Assembly (NCBI GenBank): GCA_034769895.1
Contig: CM068369.1
Span: 430,987,479 to 431,051,478, forward strand
Length of the DNA: 64,000 nt
Reading direction: 5' to 3'
Source of the DNA: Magicicada septendecula
Taxonomy: Eukaryota > Arthropoda > Insecta > Hemiptera > Cicadidae
Below the pieces are notes generated by a model that saw only the letters and a program-made list of their open reading frames with translations, did not search any database and was not told where the DNA came from. Positions 9,869 to 21,857 of the stretch are shown here, piece after piece (position 1 is the first letter of the stretch; each line of letters opens with the position of its first letter). The position numbers were made by a program, and so were the translations under genes.

Positions 9869-11145
9869 CACAAGATTATTATGATCATTTAGCACAATGC
9901 TATTTTACTCAGCCATTGGCTTATTACTTTATTATATGAGCATTTGGTCAACTTAATTGTGATATGTATTATCACAACATTTACATGACAATTTGCGCCA
10001 TTGCGTGTTTCTGTACTCATCATATTTTCATGGTGGTATATTCGCTATTTTGTATTTATATGTTAATATTTTGTGTGGCATACTATGTCCTACACATTTA
10101 CATTTTGATGTATTGGGTATGTGTCATGTTTCCGGTGGTATTGTTTTATAAAAATTTGTTACATAATATTCGCATGTTTTGCAGTTATACAACCATGCAT
10201 GCATTTCTTGCACAGTTGTTAATATGTGTGATTTATTGTTCTATGAATGTCTTTCTCAATTGTTCAACTCATGTATTACATTTGTAACCACAGTGTCGTA
10301 TTTGTTACTTATGCCATTGCGCTTATTCATATTTGTAATTAACTAAATTGGTGTTTATTATATTTATTACATAACTTGCATTTATGTAAAACATATTGTT
10401 TTTTGCGTCTACTGTATGTAACCATGCCACGCCTAGATTTATTTTATATTGTATTTTTATATGGTATTTTGTATTTTGTGATTATGCATTGCACAATTAT
10501 TATTCCTGCTTAAATTATGACATACATGTCATCACATATGTGCTTGCAATCAGTCAGCTATCTATAGCTTGTTCTCACACAACAACATATTGTAAATTCC
10601 TGAAACTTCAGGTATAGCATGACTCGTTCAAATATATGACGCCATGCTAGATTTACGTCTAAACATGTATAATTTGTGGCAATTTTTGTTCATTGTAAGC
10701 AATACTCTGTACAGGTCTACTGGCCTCAACTATTTCACGGTAACCATCTATGACTTGCATAGGATTACAATTTATCGGGCCATCATGTGATGAGCTTCCG
10801 ATCATACATTATTAAACATTGTCAAATTATGTATTTTTCATGTTTTATAACGTTCAATATTGTATACATACAATATATGTGGGCAATATATTGCCAACGC
10901 TTACATTTTTATTCATGCATGAAATCAGTTTGCTCGCCAACCTTGGCCTACCAAACGCTTATCTTTAAAGCTTATCTTTATTCATGCTTATCGCTAAACC
11001 ATTAACGTACAGCTGTTATCTAAGACTACAACTCAAGGTTCAATGCAGCCTTGAGATTGACTTTTATTAATAAGAACTCTGTATGTTATATAATAAGTTA
11101 CTAAAATGTAGTAAAAAATCTACTGATTTTTTGACGGGCAGTTTA
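9869..11145 (+). other. BEL 3' untranslated region
   Basis: AT-rich sequence between pol and the 3' LTR. A 107-residue hydrophobic frame (9964-10287) and two smaller ones show no signal, furin site or coiled coil of an envelope, and their Tyr/Cys/Met content looks like AT-rich noise. No clean polypurine tract can be named just before 11146. Confidence 0.6.
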
Positions 11146-11642
11146 TGTACAGTAGCGCGGTAATTTTTATATTATAGGTTGGCTAATCTGCGCTTTAATT
11201 TGCACTTTAATCTGATCAATTCACGTCCGTGCTTCCGCAAAGTTCGTCACAGACGCTCGCAAGCGGCGGTCGGCTCGCGCCCGCAGCCTTACTGTCACAT
11301 TTTTCTTCTTGTCGCGACAATTAATGCAGGCATTAGGCCAACACTTCATATATGGCCCTTTAGGCCCTTTCATCAAATTAATTTAAATGTAATACGAATT
11401 GTATTCACGATATGCTTATTAGCCAATCTCTTAGTCAAAAATCAAACCTAACAACTTCTGGTGTAGATGTGAACAATTAAATAAATGTATTAATTACAGT
11501 CCACTCGCTTCATCATTTCTGCATCCTGGCGAATCAACCTACAGTAAATAGAACACTTCACACTTATCATTTTTTGGTCCACACATGGCGGATCATTCTT
11601 CTACTTAACATTTTTTGGTCCACGCGGACCGGATACTAACCA
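11146..11642 (+). repeat. 3' LTR of BEL element
   Basis: The 497-bp partner of 3932-4428, with the same ends. Differences by eye are mostly transitions (for example at 11175 and in the GTAGGC/GCAGGC and GATGTG/GATATG words). Confidence 0.95.
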
Positions 11643-11647
11643 GTCTT
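11643..11647. repeat. Target-site duplication (right) of BEL element
   Basis: GTCTT, identical to 3927-3931. Confidence 0.9.
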
Positions 11648-13060
11648 CTTGTTAAAAGTTCTCTAGCTAAAAGTACAAATAAATGTGTGTGTGCTTTTTT
11701 TTGAAATTATACTATTGTTGTAAATTAACCATTTTCTTCTAGTTTTATACGATAATGTTTTCTTAATTTGTAATTTTTTTTTGTCACACAGCTTTTTTTG
11801 TTCACAATATAGTTTAAATACTCTTATTTTTATATCATTTACACTCTGTTGAAATTTTACAATGATTTATAACTTATAAAATTTGTTAATTCATTTATTA
11901 TGAAATGTAACCTTTTCTCCCGAATTTCACTACTAATGTTAAGTATATAACTACGATTATTAGATTCATATATACTTTACTATTTACATTATGAAAATTA
12001 TATTCTTAGAGATTAATCTGTAAAGACTTTCCTGTGCAACAAACACGTTAGAAGCTTTACTTGTAATTTTAATATTTTTATAAGAAATGGATAATAAATT
12101 CTATAAAGGCAAAATAAATACTAGGCAACATTTTCTCTCTTCGAGTTACTCATAGTTATACTGACTGAAGAATAAATATTTGTTGTAGCAACAGTATTAA
12201 TAATAATACAATTACAGGATAGGACTGCGTATGACACACAATTCGTATTAGTTCCCTAAATTGTCTACGATTGTTATTTCTCGTTTCCGCAACACATGAA
12301 ATATGTGTTGGAAGATACTTATTATATCATCACCTCATACAGCGTTGAAGAAGGCAACCAATATGCTTAAAACATGAGTAAACATTTAGATTATTTGATA
12401 AATTACAGCCGATTACAGAAAATATAAGCTTCACAAATGAATTTACCACTGATGTGCCTATGTCTGCGCAGCGGGATCCAATAAAATGCAGCATCAATCA
12501 ATTGTTTCTTCCTTTTCTTGGAAGGATAACAATCAGTTCTTAGGTATACGTAATACAGGAGTATTTTCAAGAATCTTTGTTATAACAATTATACAATTAC
12601 AAAGATTTCTCTTGATTTAACAATTTTCTTCCTGTGGAAGAGAAAAGATTATGATTTTTGTATTCAGAAATTACCTTTAGAGGTAATAACAAGTGTGTGT
12701 GTGTGTGTGTGTGTGGTTTCCACTGACCGAGTGATGGGTCTGGTATTGCTTACATTCTACGGCATTGTAACATCGGATTCTTCACGTCGGATATAAAGTA
12801 GTCGTACTTTGTTTACTTTGACGCTAATGATAAGTTTATTAACATTACCAAATTACATGTTTTTCTCAGGAATTAAATATATGCACCGAAATCTATCTCA
12901 ATTCAGAAGGTATAACACAAGCTAATTAATTATACTAAAGTTACATTGCTACATAAAAATATTTTACATCAATATTATTTATTTATTAATAAATATTAAA
13001 TGTATTGCTATAAAGGTTTGTACTCTACAAGACGTAATATATTTAATATAGGCTTACTGT
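11648..13060. other. Intergenic AT-rich DNA with (GT)n
   Basis: No gene recognised. It contains an alternating GT run at 12693-12715. The rest is low-GC sequence without repeats matching other parts of the window. Confidence 0.55.
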
Positions 13061-13061
13061 T

Positions 13062-13760
13062 AATGTAGAAAAGGCCAACATTACGGTGTTTAGACGGGGA
13101 AATAAACTGAGCAGCCGTGAAAAATTTGGCAATGGGCGGGAGAGGCTATCGGTGTTGTGAGTAAATTCAAATAGTTAGGAGTCAATTAAACACCTTAATT
13201 ATCGTTTAAATATCATGGCAAGGAGAGACCACAACAGTTAAATTTGTTTTCAATAATTCATGGGAGAATTTCTTTGTCAAAAATGATATATCTATCTTTG
13301 CCAAGTGAACAGTTTTAGTGTGGTTTGTTGGGCTGTAGTGGACTATAGGGCACAGGTTTGGGGTTTTAATCATTTAGAGGATTTAGAAAGAGGATTTCAA
13401 CGATTTGCAGTAAGAAGAATATTAGGCTGAAAACTCTGTGCCAAATTATGCCATCTGTTACTAAATTTACACGTTAATTATATATATTGAAGACACTTGA
13501 ATTAGCAAAGGAAAGATTGAGAAAAGGATTGACAATGCTATTCATAATTGAAAATGCAAAATTGGTTAAATTTTGGCGAAAATTGGAGGCTAAATATAAA
13601 TATTTGTTTATGTAACTATAAATAATAATTATGTATCAGGAAAAAATGTATATGGAGAGAGAAATAATGAGTTTCGCTGCAACAGTTAGAGGAAAAGTCG
13701 CAATAAATAGATACAGAGGGAGGGGCAGGTATAGTGTAATACACTGTATAAGATGATGTC
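13062..13760 (+). pseudogene. Non-LTR retrotransposon RT fossil
   Basis: The first block translates as NVEKANITVFRRGNKLS and FGNGRE, matching the thumb region of non-LTR RTs (K-T-K-x-M-V-F-R-x-G-G-x-L, then N-G-E before a KYLGV box). About 230 bp later comes YRAQVWGFNHLEDLER followed by RFAVRRILG, the usual 'Y-G-x-x-V-W-G' and 'R-R-I-L-G' C-terminal blocks. Stops and shifts occur throughout, so it is dead. Endonuclease and palm domains are not visible. The clade cannot be set; it is not close to the Jockey elements elsewhere in the window. Confidence 0.65.
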
Positions 13761-13789
13761 AATAAATTTAGGAGAAAACATGTACAGTA

Positions 13790-16700
13790 TATTGGAGGTA
13801 ACTACGACCGAACGTTTAACGGTAACTACACTATAACCTAACGGTACAAGTTTTCAGAGCTGAGATGAATAAGCATCTTTGTATCTCCTTATAGACATAG
13901 TTTCGTGAGATACGTAGGTAAAGCCGATTTTTTCCTCAAGCTGAAAAATAGTAGTTTCAGTTTTAATAAAACATACTAGGAAAATATGTTTTCCTTTCTC
14001 TATTTGTAGGATATTTGACACTTTTAGAACTTCATATATACAGATGCATAAAGTAAAAGCAATATCAACGGTAAGTGATTTATCCAACAACTAGATTAAA
14101 TTTTATGTCGTTTTGGCGTTTTAGAAAAACTTAAGGCGTTAAGTTTATAAACTTGATGTTAAATTAAACTTATATTTGATTTATTTTTAGGCAGTATTCT
14201 TAAATATTATTAATTTCAAAAATTAATTCTCACGCTGTCTTTAGAATCCTAAAATACGGTATCTTGTTTAAGAAACTATAATTTCTCTGATATTCCGCCT
14301 ATTAGTTGGATCTCGGGATAAAAAGTTCAGAATTTCAAATTCACAAACATCGTGCTTTAGCAGCATTCCCAGTTTAAAGAAACACATTTTGCGCTTTACG
14401 TTTCTCTCTGCTTGCGTTCCAGACTTACATACGACTGTAAACTATTAACGACTACTTAAAATTTCTTTAATTTTTGTATAGATTTTGTGACGATTTAAAA
14501 AAAATGTTTAAATCGCACAAATAAAAAAATTGCTTTCAATATAAGTAAGAGTATTATCCACCCTTACCTATGCCTAGATTCATGCAACAACGTGCAAATT
14601 GTCCCATACCAACACGTTAAGAACGGTGTTATTTAGCTAATAATAATAATAATTACTTTAATTAAATAAAATATGTACAAAATAAATAATGAAATTCAAA
14701 ATTCGTAACCAAAAGGTAAAATAATGTATTATAACTTAATTAGTAAATAATTAATATAACTTAAAAGAACGAACTATTTTCTTAGTGCGTAAAACCGCGC
14801 CAGCTACTGAACCCTTGTCGCTAAACATTGCTTGCACTCGCCCGATAGACACCGAGATGTAAGGATGTAGCTGCTGTGTTGTGAACATACACATAGGTGT
14901 ATACCGTTAAATAATATTTAATCAAGTTTATAATGAGTTCGATTTGAACTATGTAGTATAATAATAATAATAAAAACAAAAATTATAATGTAGGCGTGAA
15001 GAAACATGTAAAGAATAAAAAAGAAAAAGGAAACTTAGCCGACACATCTCTTAGCAGACTGTAAATGGTGAGAAATGTTACTTACCAGATTTAGTGCTGA
15101 TAAAATAAGAACTTTAACTAAAAGTAAAATGTAAACTACCGACTCCGAAAGAAGATAACACGAACAGCAACCGGATGAACTTCTAGTACCAAAATCTAAT
15201 CGTCTAGGAAGAAACTACCAGAAACAATCAACCTCATTTAACATCAAGAGGAACCATGAATCACACCCTAGAAGAGGACTGAAGATGACCATCATGGACA
15301 CCACAGCATACACATGTTATATTCAGGTGATATCAAAACATAATATTTGTAACACAAATTCATTGTAAAACAACAAGACCAGAAACAAAAGAACAGTAAA
15401 GAACTTTTGATAATTTAAAGTTTAATATACATATTTTTGTAATCACTGTAATGAAGTAGTAATGACATTACGATGTTTAGATTTAAATTAATATTAAAAT
15501 TTACAACTAAAATTCTTCTTCTAATAATTTGGTTGAAGTTGTAATAAAAACGTAACTAAGTTGAAACCCGGATCCGTGGTACTGAAAACTATATCTAGCT
15601 GAATGCGTTTGATATAAAAAGAATAAGAAGTAAATTTTCAAAATATTTAATGCAGAAATTTTTAGAATCTGAGTTTTAAAAGTAAAGTAAAGTATGAGAG
15701 ATAAATATGTTAATAAAGAGATGTTTTTGCTAACACCCAACGAGTGAATAAATTTATACAATCCTTGCTTAATTCCTGAATAACAAAGTGTTATAATTTG
15801 TTAGTGATTAAGGTTTACTAACAACGGCAGCTAGTTCAATTAACAGGTAACAAATTGAACTGGTTCCCGACATTTGCGATATCTTAACAAGGGAGACGTC
15901 ACAATTTTTATCTGCTTAAAGGAAAATATTTTCTTATAAAAATATCTGCTTTAGTTTAAAATGTTTATCAAAAAAATGTAATTGTATTATGTCAGATATA
16001 CGAGACGTTATGTTACTGCCGTATAATGTAAGACGACGTGTTAGGAAGCTCACGGAGTTATTAAAATTCTTTTTTATTAATTATTTTGAACATAATTTTC
16101 ATATCGGCTATTGTTTGTTTTTCGAGAACTCTTCAATTACGTTTATGGCCACAACTTTGGATACAACTTTTTCTTAATTTACCTGTCGAATAAATAAAAA
16201 AATAGAAATTAAAATCATATTAGATTATTGCTATCATAATCACCTCATAAAGTGTGTGTAATATTATGTACAATTGCGAAGGTGAGAACAGTCATTGTAC
16301 TCGTGGGCTGACAAAGGTATTGTTTCACAGAGTACATTTTATGTGTATTGCTTCTGTATGCATCATTTAACTTAGGTGATTACGACCAATTAAACCAGGC
16401 AAGTTGCCATTCTGATAAGATTTGTACTTATCAGGCTATGTAAATTAAAAGTGCTTTTAAAAAGAGTTTCTAAAAGTGCTTTTACGACTCATAAAACGAT
16501 TTGTTTTAGTGGCTAGTGGCGGTAGGCACTATTCACTCGTACTACTGTAACGTTTTTACGATGGTGTATCAAGTCTGATCTGTTGAGACCTCAAGTACTG
16601 TAATTACCTATTCAAATGTATGAGGTTTTGGTACTTAGTGCACAGATCTCGGATTAACGACTGCTCATTTGCTTTGCACATACTGCCTTCATCGTACCCA

Positions 16701-17150
16701 CTCATCTTATAAATCGTTGCTAACCACTGTTATGCTATGACTAACCATGTTTGGTGTTGTCCACAAGGAGCGCAAAGTAATGAAAAGCATTGCAAACATT
16801 TTCTTTCCCTTTTATTTACAAAAAATTACACAAATACGCAAAATTACAGAAGAGCGCAAACAAAATTACAGAAAAAGCATGGAATACTATGCAAACGGTG
16901 ACCTACTTCTATGATTTTCAAGAGTGTAAAATTTTTAGAAATGTTAACTAAAATTGGAGTATTCTACAAAAACTGGAATGTATTCAAATATCTGAAATAT
17001 ATTTTTCTTCACATGAGGTTAACAAACATTAAAATGGTATTTTAAACAACTGATAGCACTAGTAGCTGAGTTCAGAATTAGTACAGCAACTGCTTTGAGG
17101 GGCATAGATTTAATTAAAGTGTGTTAGTATCAATACCAATTCTCTCAACG
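13790..17150. other. Intergenic AT-rich DNA
   Basis: No gene or element recognised. Open frames (for example minus 13854-14090, minus 15507-15761) lack motifs. A slightly GC-richer patch at 14790-14880 and another at 15120-15310 could be eroded repeats, but nothing identifies them. Confidence 0.5.
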
Positions 17151-17179
17151 ACTCCTATCCGCCGCAATTGTAGTGCTAA

Positions 17180-18520
17180 CATTTCATACCCGTTCTTCTA
17201 ATATCTTTAAACAAAGCCAAACATCTTATTTTAGGTTGATACCTATTTCTGCTTTTATGTACCTGCGCCTTCAGGAATTTCCTTGGCATTTGCTTCTCAT
17301 CCGTCTGCTCCTAGTGGTGATAGTTGTCACTCATTCAGCTTTTCCTTGCAATATCGCAACAAATCTTAGGCCTATTCGTATAGCAACAAATCTTGCCATA
17401 TACTCATGTTGGAATCTCTCATCTATTTACTTATTATCTGCGTGGAATAGTCCACTATGTGATTACCGTCATCCGTTGTTTGGAGTCCCACTCTTCTCCC
17501 TTTTCATATTCATTTACATCCTCATTTAACATCTCCCTAAAATGTTCCGTCCGTCTCTCCAAACCTCTTCTGCAGTCTCTCACAATCCTTCTATCTTTAC
17601 CAATGCAGCCTTGCTCTTTGGTACGGACCCATGTGTGATTCTATTAACTATGAAGTTTTTAGTTTCACTTTGTTCTTACAACTCATATAATCCTCCTAAC
17701 TGTTTTGTAAATAGCCTTCTTTGATTTTTGTGGCCTCTCTTCTAAGATGCTTGTATCTTTCGGCATTATTTCATGAGTTTTCCTGTAGCAAAAGTTGTCG
17801 TACCTACTTTATAAATCTTGTGCATTCGCTACACAACTACTCTGTAACTATTTTTAGTTCTTTGGGTTTCTTTGATTATGTAATCTACAGCCTCCTTAAT
17901 TTGTTTTCAAGTCTCTTCCGGTTATGATCCACATCCTCCATCTCACCATTTGCGTCGACGATTGCATATCTGTTTTTTTGTAAACTTTGTTGAAACTGCT
18001 GGGCAACTAAATTTTTCTACATCCCATTTTTCTATTCTTATCTGATTCCATATTTGAATCGTTGCTATCGTTCATCTGATATTTTCCCTTATGAATGTCA
18101 CTAACACATCTAGGGCTTCTACAACTTCTAGTACAGAAGAAAAATGTCTTCTTGGTAACAGAATATGGTAACTTTGGTTGGTCTCGTCAGTTCCAGGTAC
18201 TTTCACATGCTCAAATGGGTTATTTTACAAAAAAGCAATGCGCTTTCAATAAATAATTGTGTCACGTCGCAAATTCAGCAATCATGTTTCCATGAGTGCT
18301 GTTCTTATTATGTATTGAACACTGTCCAGTTGTCTGTCTTTTGTTTTTATTTTTTTCCTACTTTGGCATTGTTGTCTCCCGCAACCAGCATCATATCATA
18401 CCTGTTAGTAGAACTGCAAATCTCATCAATTCATACTATCTCTCTTTCCCTATCTCCCTTCCCTTCTCAGTTTGAGGATAAACTGATAATATCGTTATAT
18501 TCTTGAATCTCCATTTTGTC
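17180..18520 (-). pseudogene. RTE-like non-LTR retrotransposon fossil
   Basis: On the minus strand, going 5' to 3', an endonuclease block YDMMLVAGDNNAKVG lies at about 18357-18404. It is followed by a helical linker and then EHFREMLNEDVNEYEKGEEW at about 17483-17550. These match the AP-endonuclease 'GDFNAKVG' box and the 'W-x-x-H-F-x-x-L-L-N-E' region just before the RT in RTE-like elements (often annotated as craniofacial-development-protein-2-like). Order and spacing fit one element, but stops are frequent and no catalytic RT box is readable. Plus-strand open frames between 17173 and 18506 are antisense shadows. Confidence 0.6.
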
Positions 18521-18529
18521 CTCATTTTT

Positions 18530-21500
18530 CATATCCCATCATTTATGGCATTGTATTCCATAAGGGTTTCCAAATAATTTTTGGATCAATCCTGTCCCAA
18601 ACAATTCTGTTTGCTGCTCTTGTCCACTACATATCACAGAGCAATTTGCCTTAATAATTATTTAATAACCCGGCCAGGGTTATTCTACTGAATGGCCAAA
18701 TGTCATTTTATGTTTGTACAATTTTCTGCATCTTTCCCGTCCCTCTTATGCGCCCGTGGTGATATGGGTGGTATTATGCTACATAGAGTGTGAGAACAAT
18801 AGCTAACGTAATATGATTACGTTTAAATCTAACGTAACGTTTTATATGTATATAAGCATAAATGACTGGAATCCTTTGTGCTCACTGAAATACAAGTTTT
18901 AACTTAACTAATTTCTGTAAATAGTCAAACTATTTAGCGTGTATGCGAGTTTCCTGTGCATACTACTGACAGTTGAGGTTTTATTATGATGAAAGAATAT
19001 AGGTTCTGCTGCTTGTACGGTAAATTTAGTAATAAGTATCTGACATACCGAACGGTTATAAATAAACGTAAATAACTTTCTTTTTTGTGCTTCTTCTTAT
19101 CCTTCCCTTCCTTCTCCTTATTCTACCTTTCATAGGTTAGACTTTGCTGAGTAGACTTCTATTGCTGCCATCGTTTCTTGAACCTTCCCAGAGATTTTTT
19201 ATGCTTAGAAACACAGAAAGGTTCTTTTTGTACCCTAGTGTCTTGCATTCTGTTAAGATTTTATATTTATTAGTAAATTAGTACAAATATTCTTCAAACT
19301 TTGTTAAGTTACATTATAAATCTAATAGATTTCCGTCATATATTTCTATATATTTCATCGTTCATTAACTACACTTCACATCTAAAAAGAAGTACTGGTA
19401 CTACGAAAAGTTCATAAAGCTTTTACCAGGTTTCTTTCTGAACTTGTCCCTTAAGAGATCGTCAAATAGTACCATACATATCTTAAAATGTATCCAGTTT
19501 ACTGACGATGTTCTTCATATAGTTGTAGCTGATATGATTACCCTAATAATTAGCATGTAAAACCTGCTCTACAGTCTCATGTAATAGATTGGTCTAAGTT
19601 TTCACTCAAAACGTGGTCCGAGTTTTATACAGTGAAATGCCATTGACTTAGTTCTGGCGATTGAAACATTTAATCCACAGCGAGCACATATTTAATTCAT
19701 TCTATACAGAGGTGTTCTCATTACATTTTATCGAGCACATACGACTTGATGTTGTTGCCCATTTATATTTTCTTTGTGATCCATATGAGTCATATTGTTT
19801 TATTGTATTTACAATGTTTATATCGAAAAGTGCAGACGATAGTTACAGTTATTCATAATTCATTGCATTTGCCACTGAGATCTAGGCTTAAATTTTGTTT
19901 TTGAGTATGATCAAAAGATTTCTGATAAACTGAAAATGATGACTATAAATATAGTGTTTCACTATTCTTGTAAATAAAACATTTACAATCAACCTGTTGA
20001 TAAAATAAAATTAATGATTGTTTGAAGCTCACTTAAATATAAAATATATTGAGACTGTTTAGTTGAAGGGCAAAGCACTGCCCTGTGGCAGCAAAGGGTC
20101 AAGGTAATACGTGACCAGCATACATTTGTAAGGAATGCTGAAACAGTGAAACAAAACCAACACAGATCAAAGCCATTTCGACAAACATTTGAACAGGAAG
20201 CAAGCAATTCCATTACTTATAACGAATGCGAATATTTTTTGCAATTGTGAAAAGATTTTTTAACTTTTATACACTATCATAACATTACTTATGTTTCATA
20301 AATGTATGTTTTACGCATCACGTAAAGAAGCGGAAGTGGTATTAATTTGGAATTGTTAATCTGTAAGAGACACTGTTTCTCATAATTTTGTACACTTTAT
20401 GGTATTTCTCGTAACCAAACACAAGTGAAGATTATTAATTGTAATCACTAGTTTACAACAGTTACTCATTCACGTTAGTGGTAAATATCTCTTAGTGTGA
20501 AACACCTGTTTACTATAAAGTACATTACATAGGTATACGTATAAAGTTTAATAATGGAACTATTAAAATGAGTGCACGGTGTAGGTTGCTGAATTATTAG
20601 TACATTGACATTCGATAACATTATTCACTATAATAAACAACGATTCTTAATAACACTGCTGCATTATATTTTAAGCTTTCCGACTACATTAACTTGTTTT
20701 TATGTGTTTTTTAAGCCAGAAAAACCAAATTACAATAAGATCAATATAATTATTAAATTTATTTGAGTTTTAAGAAGTGCATTAACAGAGAAAAGAAAAC
20801 AGTTACTAAATCGATTCTTACACAGATCATACACACTTAAAGGTATAAATTATGGCTCTCAAGTGCACCATAGGTCGTATAAGCAATACAGATGAGATTC
20901 AATAGTCCTACTAACACAAAGAATCCTATACGCCTTGAAGTTTACATAAGAAGGCCAGTTTCGGTTACGGTAGTATTGAGTTTTAGGTACACGACAAATT
21001 ACTATTCGCAGAATTCTTCTATTCCTTTGTTTCAAGAGCACATCTTTGACCCACATCAATAACAGGATATAGTATTGTTGCGTATATTCTTTCGCCGCCA
21101 TATGAAATTTTCTTTCTTCCGAATTATAAAAGGTTTCAAAGAAACTCCGCTTAAGGCTAGGAGTACGGCACAAACTTTATTGCTGAAAATTACAGTCTTA
21201 AGATTGGTCTTAAGGTAACCATGAATCTAACAGAAAAACGGGAATAAGTTTTAATATTTTTCAGATTAATGGTTTAATAAAAAAACAAGTTTCATTCAAA
21301 CATTTATATTACTAAATTATTATACAGGATTTAATTAATATGTAATTTACAATGTTTTTCTTGTAGCACAAAATGTTAGATGCTCGGAAAATAAATATGC
21401 CAATTGAATGGGAATTACTATTTTATTTATGTATTTCAAAATCACTTTGAATATCCTACGTAATGAAAATATTATTACACTTTTAAAGTAGAAATGTGTT

Positions 21501-21819
21501 CAAAATATAAATTAAAATATTATTTTTATCAAGTGGATAAATATGTCTAATAATTAGTTTCTTATTAAAACGTACACGAAGGCGGTTAATGAAATTACAT
21601 AATACTGTATAACAAAATGAGAATGAAAGGAAGATCGGTTTTCCAAAGTCAATAGATAACAGAATGTTTTGAAACAAAATTCGTCATAAACAGTTACAAA
21701 GCTAAATTAAGTATAAAACCAAGGCTTGAAAATAGAAACGTTGTTTGAAAACAATTTATTTATTTTAATGTAATTTATATGTTTTTAAACTGTAAGCTCA
21801 ATATAGAATTCAATAAGCA

Positions 21820-21857
<38 letters not shown>

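Larger units (their letters stand above)
3932..11642 (+). mobile_element. BEL/Pao LTR retrotransposon, complete but mutated
   Basis: The element is 7.7 kb with 497-bp direct LTRs, TG..CA ends, a GTCTT duplication, a tRNA-like primer site and gag-pol in the order gag - zinc knuckles - aspartic protease - RT - RNase H - integrase, which identifies BEL/Pao. The LTRs differ at about eight positions by eye (near 1.6%), so the insertion is moderately old. The reading frame is broken between 5700 and 5734, stopped at 8665 and shifted near 9195, so it is non-autonomous now. The 1.28 kb between pol and the 3' LTR holds no recognisable env. Confidence 0.95.

Noticed and set aside
9964-10287. 107-residue hydrophobic frame as an envelope gene
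   Set aside because: No signal or cleavage motif, biased AT-driven composition, and no similar frame nearby; better seen as 3' UTR.
17173-18506. Several plus-strand frames (60-118 residues)
   Set aside because: They lie antisense to the minus-strand RTE-like fossil, whose motifs explain the interval.
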